Of a DNA stretch of 64,000 nucleotides, positions 57,182-64,000 are shown one piece after another (the stretch's first letter is position 1; each line of letters begins with the position of its first letter). Source of the stretch: Galeruca laticollis (Eukaryota; Arthropoda; Insecta; Coleoptera; Chrysomelidae); the NCBI GenBank assembly GCA_963921935.1, contig OY998175.1, positions 293,826,246 through 293,890,245 of the forward strand. The letters run 5' to 3'. A program made the position numbers and the translations under genes. A model generated the notes under the pieces. It saw nothing but the letters and a program-made list of their open reading frames with translations. It did not search any database and was not told the origin of the DNA.

Positions 57182-58973
57182 CTATATTTTTGATATAATA
57201 CTTACTTTTATAGTAGATGATTTATTTAAATGTATATGTTTATAATTTATAATTTTGTTTTAGTTTGGCTAGCTCAGTTTTTTTGAATATTTGTTTAATA
57301 ATTTATTATAATTAGATTATTCGGGAGCATGAAATCCTTTTTCCCTTTGAGTCCTGGCAATTTATACTGATGTGATAGTTGAAATAAAAAGAAAACACAT
57401 TATTTGAAATAAATTTAATTATCAATGCAATATTTATTTGATAAAATAATATGCGACGCCAATGGTTATATGTACCTATTTATTGATTTTAATAATATCA
57501 TAAATGCGCATGCGTGAAAAAATTAGTCATGCGCTTTAGCATGAAACGAACAATTATGGTACGTAAGAAACATCTATATTAATACAAACATAGTTTGTTT
57601 GATGATGCAGATAGGTAAATGGATTATACAAAACATAAAAGAATTTATATATATATCATAGTCATATATGATACAAGTAGCTGTGGGAAGAAATTAGTTA
57701 TATACATGGATAGAGAAATAGAGATTATATACAGAAGGACATAGTTATTACATTATGAAATTTCAATCACCATATTTATGCAATTACAAGATGGCGTGAT
57801 TAGCGTAAGTACATATTTTAATTTATATAAAGTTCGGCCTTTTATTAAATTTAATGATTTATGCAATGAATATACTATATAAAGTCTGTTTCTTTCTTTT
57901 TTAGATCGATCATATGTGAAAAAGTTTATCAATTCATGAAATTAAGTACTTAATTGGGATTTTGAGTTTTTACACTATTTATTGGCCAATAAATGATTTA
58001 AATACACTGACCTGTTGATCTTGAATTTGGAAGAAAGTCTCTGGATCCCAGGACCACTACACTGAATCTCCAAAAAACCAAAGTTGTTGAAAATTTCACA
58101 GATTCTTGTCGGAAAACTTGTTACAATTAACTGAAAGTATTTCTAATATTATATTTAACAGTACTTTAGGAGTTTAAATGTCTTATACCGGGAATATCTT
58201 TAAATTTTTAGGAACACTATCCCACACACTGCTCGCTTCTTAACACCAGCTACCGTTCTCTTTAAGCGTCCCCTCGATTTTCCACTTTTTTAAACAACAC
58301 AGTCTTTTGTTCTTTTCCAGATCACTATTCAAAAGTTTATTTATTGATTCACAGTTTGTTATGTCATCTTTTATAACCAATAAGATATTGTCTTTTGTAA
58401 TCAGATAATTGAAACTTCAATCACTTATCAAAACAATTTCATACATACAAATATATTAAAATTGGTTATACTTAGATACACTTACATAGTACAACATTCA
58501 ATATTATTATTGATAGTATATTCTTGTTACATTCATATCAATTATAAATATAAATTCTCTTATGTTATTTGTCTATATGTCATTATTTGTTTATCTATGA
58601 AATCTATTGGATTATATTCTATTCAATATTTATATTTGTTCTTATTCTTAAATTAATGATTATAATGAATTAACTATAGTAATATTTGTTTTCATTTCAG
58701 ATGAACAGCTCTTATGATATGGAAATTATTCTTCGTCTTAGGCAACTTTATTTACACCATTACATTGGTTAGGCAATATCTATATTTTATGTTATCATTG
58801 AGGTAATTCCTTATTTTTTATATTGTTATAGGCTGTTATTTCATATATCTTTATTTGATATGTTGTTTAAAATAAGAAAAGTGTTTCCTTTTTATTTGTT
58901 TTCTTAAATTATGTTATTTTCATCAATCAAAACAGATGATTATTCTGTGGTAATTATCGACCGTACTATTTAT
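56441..58973. other. AT-rich noncoding DNA with a (TA)n run
   Basis: Short frames at 56899-57093 and 58462-58656 are low-complexity. A TA run of about 28 units lies at 57123-57178. No gene, RNA or terminal repeat recognised. Confidence 0.5.
57123..57178. repeat. (TA)n microsatellite
   Basis: An uninterrupted TA run of about 28 units, the longest in the window. Confidence 0.9.
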
Positions 58974-59044
58974 ATAAGCAAAAGGTGATGATTGTCGGGT
59001 ATGCGATCAGTATAAGAAATAAAACTATATTCTCATGCTCAATA

Positions 59045-59072
59045 TTTCGCTATTGTTCAATAGCATCATCAG
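59045..59072 (-). ncRNA. Hammerhead-like motif at the PLE 2 3' end
   Basis: On the minus strand: CTGATGA (59072-59066), one unpaired T, a 7-bp stem GCTATTG/CAATAGC with an AA loop, then GAAA (59048-59045). Both conserved boxes of the hammerhead core are intact, but the extra T next to stem II is not canonical. Confidence 0.6.
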
Positions 59073-59322
59073 GAGACACTACAATAATTAAAATATAAAT
59101 AAAATGACAAAGATAGGAACACAAATACTTACAGATGTTAAGAGTCAGTAAGAGTTAATGTACACCACATTAAGGTACTAACTAGACTATTTGCTAATGA
59201 TTAATTTGTAAAAATGGTTGTGGTGTGAATTGATAAAAACAAGAAACAATTTGAGTTAAAAACAAAACAATAAAATAAATAATCTGAAACGTATGAATAA
59301 CTGGGGTGACAAAACAACGATA

Positions 59323-60890
59323 TTAAAATGAATTTAACAGGTGACAATAAATATCACTATGTTTATTAGTGTCAGATTTGAGGTTGATAGCATCTTTTTG
59401 TTTGTTGATGTGATACATTTCAAAAAATAAACGATTCCTGTATTGGTCAACTTTCTGCAGAATCTCTGTATCGTCATAATTGAACATATGGCCCGTCTTT
59501 ATAAAATGATCCACCACTACACAGTTATTCTTGCCTACTCGACAATCACTTCTATGTTGGGTAATACGGTTTTTTAACCATTGAGAAGTTTGACCAACGT
59601 AGCATCCCAGACACTGCGAGCAATTTATTTTGTAAATCACGTTGGTTTGTAATAATAAAGTTGTTTTATCTTTAACTTTCGAAAAAAGGAGAGAAATAGT
59701 TGTCAAATTGTATTGCGCAACTCTGAAATTGGTGAACTGTTTGAACAGTGGTAAAATCAATTGAGTTAAATTATTGATGTAAGGAAGTCTTTTGTACAGA
59801 GTAGCCTGTTGATTGAAATTGTCAACCTGACCATCGTAGAAGTCTGTGTTATAAATCAATTTTTTTAAAATGTGTTTAGGATAACCGTTGTTAACGAAAA
59901 TAATGATCTTAAGTTCTTATTAACAAATTTTTCATCACTGACGTGTAGAATTCTATTTTTCATTGTTAATACTAAGTTGTACTTCTGACTCTTAGGATGA
60001 TCAGAGTAGAAATTTAAAAACCTTCCAGATGATGTTGGCTTTTGATACCAATCTAACAAGATAATGTTATTGTCGGATCTCATTACTCTAGTGTCCAAGA
60101 ATGGTAAGCTGGCCCCACTCTCCAATTCCATAGTGAATTGTAAATGATTATCAAATGAATTGAAAACATTAAGTGTAAAATCAGTCTTATCAAACGGAAC
60201 AGCACAAATTATGTCATCGACATATTTATACAAAAAAGGTAATTTGAAGGGCAATTTAGGGATTACATTGTCAAGTAGCTCGTCATGGACAAGAGTGGCT
60301 AGAACAGGACTGATGGGGGATCCCATCGGTGTGCCAAAAATTTGGCGATAAAATACGTTGTTGAAACTGAAAAAAGTGTTATCAAAAATAAATGTAACCA
60401 ATGATAAAAAACTATCCTTGGATAATGTAGTGAAGGGTTCCAACAGAAACCATTTTTCATCAATAATATTGGTAATTAAGTTTAATGGGATGTTGGTAAA
60501 TAAAGGTACTACATCTAAAGAAATAAGTATGTAATCCTTTGGTAATCTACAGCCTCTGATAGCATTGACAAAAGAGAAAGTGTCGTTAATATTATAATTT
60601 GTGTGATCCTGAAACGCATTTTGTAGAATATCAAATAAAAATTTTGATAGCTTGTAAGTAGTAGAATTGATGGAACTAACTATCGGGCGAAGGGGTATCT
60701 CCAATTTATGTATTTTCGGTAAACAATACAACTTGGGAAAATTGGAATTATAAATGAATAATAACTTAGCGATATCATCGGGAAGTTCCTGTTTGGTTTT
60801 TAACTTTTTAATTAACAAATTATAATTTCTTTGTACAGAGGTGGTAGGATCCTTATTTAGTTCAATATAAGTTGACAAAAAGATGCTATC
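59323..60890 (-). pseudogene. PLE 2 reverse transcriptase plus GIY-YIG endonuclease
   Basis: The RT frame (60935-59865) reads KLYCLPKIHKLEIPLRPIVS, motif A LDVVPLFTNIP, motif B GTPMGSPISPVLATL, YVDD at about residue 238 and TSSGRFLNFYSDHPKSQ. Its first 19 or so residues, including the ATG, come from the inverted 3' arm, so the ORF begins artificially at the junction. A frameshift near 59890 leads into 59859-59323, which holds the GIY-YIG domain (VIYKINCSQCLGCYVGQT) and a complete C-terminus. It is a different family from PLE 1: motif wording differs throughout. Confidence 0.85.
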
Positions 60891-61203
60891 AACCACAAAT
60901 CTGACACTAATAAACTTAGTGATATTTATTGTCACCTGTTGAATTCATTTTAATATTGTTGTTTTGTCACCCCAGTTATTCATACGTTTCAGATTATTTA
61001 TTTTATTGTTTTGTTTTTAACTCAAATTGTTTCTTGTTTTTATCAATTCACACCACAACCATTTTTACAAATTAATCATTAGCAATTAGTCTAGTTAGTA
61101 CCTTAATGTGGTGTACATTAACTCTTACTGACTCTTAACATCTGTAAGTATTTGTGTTCCTATCTTTGTCATTTTATTTATATTTTAATTATTGTAGTGT
61201 CTC

Positions 61204-61231
61204 CTGATGATGCTATTGAACAATAGCGAAA
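61204..61231 (+). ncRNA. Hammerhead-like motif in the inverted arm of PLE 2
   Basis: The same motif as at 59045-59072 on the opposite strand: CTGATGA at 61204-61210, stem at 61212-61227, GAAA at 61228-61231. It is an identical copy carried by the inverted 3' arm. Confidence 0.6.
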
Positions 61232-61299
61232 TATTGAGCATGAGAATATAGAGTTTTATTTCTTATACTGACCGCATACCCGACAATCATCACCTTTTG

Positions 61300-61300
<1 letters not shown>

Positions 61301-61335
<35 letters not shown>
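61301..61335. repeat. (TA)n run at the right edge of PLE 2
   Basis: A TA run of about 17 units, directly adjoining the end of the Penelope-like arm. Confidence 0.85.
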
Positions 61336-61338
<3 letters not shown>

Positions 61339-62032
61339 TTATGGATATTTTAAAACAATAATATTGAGAGATAGTTGATCTATAGAAATTTTGGAATAAT
61401 ATCATTGGCAGATGCTCTATAAAAAATGATGATAGGAGATGACAGAAAGAATTTTTGGAGAAAAGTCAAGTAAGAATTTGATTATTGAAACCATTTTTAT
61501 AAGAATATAACATAGAAGAAAATAAGAATAATAATATAAGAAGCAGCATTTGAATATATTGAATTGGAAAGAAAAGTAAAATCAGTTAGAGAGATCAATA
61601 TTTGAAGAAAAGTAAAAAAGTATTCGCAAGGTAGGAGTCGAGAGCAGCAATTGAAATATAGTTAGATTCATACGATAAGCAAATTCATAAGAGCCGAGAG
61701 CAGGAAGTGAAATATAGTTAGATTCAAACCAGAAGCAAATTCATAAGGAGATTTAAAAGTTGAGAAGAATTCAGGAGCAGGAACCACCAAGTTGAACATA
61801 GATTAAACAAAAAGGGGTCAATAAAGAAGTAATTTGAGAACGTAGTTGCAGGAGGGGATTTGAAAATTTATTTTTATAGAATTATAAGAAAGTGGTAAAC
61901 CAAAGATCTTTGGGGTAAGTTTTTATTATTGTTCAATTAGTTAGAAATATATCAAAATTTGTAAAGATTTGGAAATAATAAATTGTTCATTCAGTAATCA
62001 TATACATAATAAAAAAGGAAATACCACAACAA
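61336..62032 (+). other. Probable 5' LTR and leader of an LTR retrotransposon
   Basis: This region precedes a primer-binding site and should hold the 5' LTR, ending near 62031 (ACCACAACA). The left LTR boundary could not be set because the 3' LTR lies outside the window. It contains a 56-bp tandem duplication (61635-61746). No coding potential. Confidence 0.5.
61635..61746. repeat. 56-bp tandem duplication
   Basis: Copies at 61635-61690 and 61691-61746, both starting GAG(T/C)CGAGAGCAG and ending AAATTCATAA or similar, with about six differences. It lies within the presumed LTR. Confidence 0.85.
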
Positions 62033-62033
62033 T

Positions 62034-62054
62034 TGGCGCCCAACGTGTAGCTCC
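62034..62054 (+). promoter_or_regulatory. Primer-binding site (tRNA-Lys type)
   Basis: TGGCGCCCAACGTG at 62034-62047 matches the 3' end complement of a lysine tRNA as used by many retroelements for minus-strand priming; the next bases (TAGCTCC) fit less well. It lies two or three bases after the likely LTR end. Confidence 0.75.
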
Positions 62055-62196
62055 ATAAATTAAGGGGACCTCAAACAGATATAAAATTCAAAAAAAAATT
62101 GACATAATTATTTTATCTTTGGCATTTAAAGAGAAATTTAGAAAATATTTATATAATTTTGGTTGAATCTATAAATTTATATATAGAATATTAAAA

Positions 62197-63509
62197 ATGA
62201 TGACCAGACAAGGGACTATATTAGAAGGAAGAAGTCAAGGAGACAGTGATGAACAAAAGAAAACAGAAGTATTGGAGATAGTAGCAGTGTAACAGAACGT
62301 TTGAATATAAATAAACAGTTTGAAGAAATGATGAAATACATGAGAAGTATGGAAGAAAATAGAAAAGATGATATGAGAAGTATGGAAGAAAATATGAAAG
62401 AGGTTATGAGAAATATGGAAGAAAATAGAAAAGAGGATATGAGAAATATGGAAGAAAATAGGAAAGTGGATATGAGAAACATGGAAGAAAATAGAAAAGA
62501 GGATATGAGAAATATGGAAGAAAATAGGAAAGAGGATATGAGAAACATGGAAGACAATAGAAAAGAGGATATGAGAAATATGGAAGAGATTATAAAAAAG
62601 AAATTTGATATTATGAAACAAGAGATTATTAAAGAGAATGAAAAATTCAAAGAAGAAATTAAAGAAGAGATGAATGGCATTAAAAAGGATAATGAGTACA
62701 TTAAAATAAGAATAACAGTTATGACAGAAAAAAATGATACTCAACAAAAAGAAGTAGAAAAGGAATGGGAAACAATTAATAAAAATCAAAAAGAACATAT
62801 TGAAGAAACGAAGAATTTTTTTTATAAATTTGACAATAAGATTGTTGAAACCGAGAAGAAAATAAATAAGACAGAAGAAACGTTATTGCAACAAATAGAA
62901 GAAAAGACAGGTAATTCTAGAAAACAAGATATAGAAGGAACAAGAAAGGTGCAAGTAGATATGGAGGAAAAATTTGAAAAGTTGAGGCAAAATTTTCAGA
63001 ATATTATTGGAAATTGTTCGACACATGTAGTCCAACTAGGACATGATATTTATTGTAAATTTAATGGGGATATTAATAAGATACATCCGAAAATATGTTT
63101 AAATATTATAAAAAACCGAACTAGGAATATTCGGCAATTTGAAGATTATGAAGAAATAGTAAGAATGAATTTAGAGGAAAATGCATTAGTTTGGTTCACT
63201 ACAAGAGAAATGGAAATTAAAAATGAGGAAGATTTTGAAGATATGTTCATGGGATATTTCTGGGGAGAATCATCACAAAATTTATTCAGAGAAAAATTAT
63301 ATTTTGGAAAATTTGATTATAGTAAAAATACAAAGTTAAATTATTATGCCATGAAATTATATAATTTTGCACAATATTTAAATCCCAAAATGAAGGAAAA
63401 AAAGATTGTATTGTACATTTCCAGACATTTTGATAGAGATGTTATAGAAAATATTGCAATACATGACATAAAAAATGGAACAATTTTCAAATTATTTATT
63501 AAGGATTGA
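62197..63509 (+). CDS. LTR-retrotransposon gag with 11-residue coiled-coil repeats
   Basis: Gag builds the retrotransposon particle. An ATG at 62197 opens a short frame that shifts into the long frame near 62270; the long frame (from 62301) has 402 residues. Residues 14-101 are eight copies of an 11-residue unit (MRNMEENRKED and variants), a hendecad pattern that predicts a long coiled coil. A charged helical region follows to about residue 240. After that comes a capsid-like region (KFNGDINKIHPKICLNII, then MNLEENALVWF and YNFAQYLNPKMKEKK), which resembles Ty3/Gypsy gag. The frame stops at 63509 while the R/N-rich tail continues in the +1 frame from 63475. Base composition is extremely A-rich. 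Confidence 0.7.
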
Positions 63510-63909
63510 AAGAAGTTTTAATTTAGGTGAATTCAGATTTAGAAGGGTGAATGAGAATGAAGAATTCAGAAGAAGAAATATGAATGGAAATATGCAAAGA
63601 GATAGACAACAAAATTGTTATCAGGAAAATAGGAATGGTAATTACGGAATAATGTCAGAAAATAGGAACAATAAAGAGAGAAGAGAATACTATAGAGACC
63701 TAAATCATGGAGTGGGAAGAAATTGGAGGGAAAATGAGAATAATCGACAAGTTAGAAGTAAAGAAAACTATAACAATACAAGACAAATGAATAGAGGAAT
63801 AGAGAATAGAAGACAAGAAAGAAATGAGAGCAGTGAAAGGATAAATGATAGTAGATGTAATAAGATACAAACTGAAGAAGGAAATGAAAATAACGAACAT
63901 TTTTTATAA
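63475..63909 (+). CDS. Basic Asn/Arg-rich nucleocapsid-like tail of gag
   Basis: This 144-residue frame overlaps the end of gag by 35 nt in the +1 register. It is rich in Arg, Asn and Glu (RRRNMNGNMQRDRQQNC, then YYRDLNHGVGRNWRENENN), as in nucleocapsids without CCHC knuckles. It is either the true end of gag after a single-base indel, or the product of a frameshift. Protease would come next, but the window ends at 64000. Confidence 0.5.
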   Translation: MEQFSNYLLRIERSFNLGEFRFRRVNENEEFRRRNMNGNMQRDRQQNCYQENRNGNYGIMSENRNNKERREYYRDLNHGVGRNWRENENNRQVRSKENYNNTRQMNRGIENRRQERNESSERINDSRCNKIQTEEGNENNEHFL

Positions 63910-64000
63910 ATAATCAGGGTAGTTACAAAATTCTTAGTAAATGTAATTATGAACATCCAAGTGAATTCGTAAATTTAGAAGAAGATAAAATTGAATTGGA
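63910..64000 (+). other. Start of the gag-pol junction region
   Basis: Reads on as ILSKCNYEHPSEFVNLEEDKI in one frame, perhaps the approach to a protease. It is too short to assign. Confidence 0.25.

Larger units (their letters stand above)
58975..61303 (-). mobile_element. Penelope-like element 2, head-to-head with inverted 3' arm
   Basis: The main copy runs on the minus strand from about 60875 to 58975 and is 5'-truncated. Positions 60876-61303 repeat the element's 3' end (58975-59400) in inverted orientation, about 427 bp with very few differences, so both 3' ends point outward, as in PLE 1. The right edge borders a (TA)n run (61303-61335) and the left edge borders TATATA. Each arm has a hammerhead-like motif. 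Confidence 0.85.

Noticed and set aside
62216..62798. Minus-strand Phe/Ile/Ser-rich ORFs opposite the gag repeat
   Set aside because: They are antisense shadows of the A-rich hendecad repeats; hydrophobicity comes from T-rich codons.

Overview
This window reads as nuclear DNA of an insect with a large, AT-rich, transposon-loaded genome. The basis is the mix of element families: R1-, I-, RTE- and CR1-type LINEs, two Penelope-like elements, Ty3/Gypsy LTR elements, DD41D Tc1/mariner, pogo, hAT and MULE transposons. A beetle or another large-genome insect is plausible, but the sequence does not prove it. I see no complete host gene, tRNA, rRNA, bacterial operon or CRISPR array. Two short signal-peptide-like exons with splice donors (3786 and 20619) and two GC-richer blocks with donor-like ends (near 41.6-41.9 and 42.9-43.1 kb) are the only host-gene candidates, all weak.

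Layout. 1-4 kb: a decayed DD41D transposase, then noncoding DNA. 4.3-9.2 kb, minus strand: a nearly full R1-clade LINE (ORF1 with CCHC knuckles; ORF2 with endonuclease and RT). 10.1-12.6 kb: an internally deleted Gypsy element whose integrase is followed by a macro-domain plus CCCH-finger coding region and a 3' LTR. 13.0-15.1 kb: a 5'-truncated I-type LINE with an open RT/RNase H frame. 16.5-19.8 kb: three decayed LINE pieces on alternating strands. 20.2-26 kb: very AT-rich DNA with (TA)n runs, a CCCCAAAGTGGGG repeat and an 80-bp-arm hairpin. 26.2-27.2 kb: a CR1-like endonuclease split by a tRNA-type SINE.

27.3-33.3 kb is a pogo transposon (TIRs at both ends; transposase with acidic repeats and a PHD finger) that has received a Penelope-like element in head-to-head dimer form. 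34.3-40.9 kb is a MULE transposase gene cut by a 4.5-kb foldback-like insertion. That insertion has tandem-repeat TIRs, an inner inverted repeat, a CXC cysteine-rich gene fragment and a GC-rich ~140-bp minisatellite. 43.4-44.1 kb is a LINE ORF1 relic. 44.3-51.9 kb is a DD41D transposon with ~790-bp TIRs and a spliced transposase gene; a 4.7-kb hAT element sits in its right TIR with a perfect 8-bp target duplication.

52.6-56.4 kb holds LINE and Tc1 fragments. 59.0-61.3 kb is a second Penelope-like element with the same head-to-head architecture. 61.3-64.0 kb is the 5' end of another LTR retrotransposon: primer-binding site, then a gag with an eight-unit 11-residue coiled-coil repeat.

The genes do not form a pathway. 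They record nested insertions, and nearly all are broken by stops or frameshifts. The most interesting items are the macro-domain/CCCH cargo of the Gypsy element, hammerhead-ribozyme-like motifs in both Penelope-like elements, their shared outward-3'-end dimer structure, and the layered foldback element in the MULE gene.
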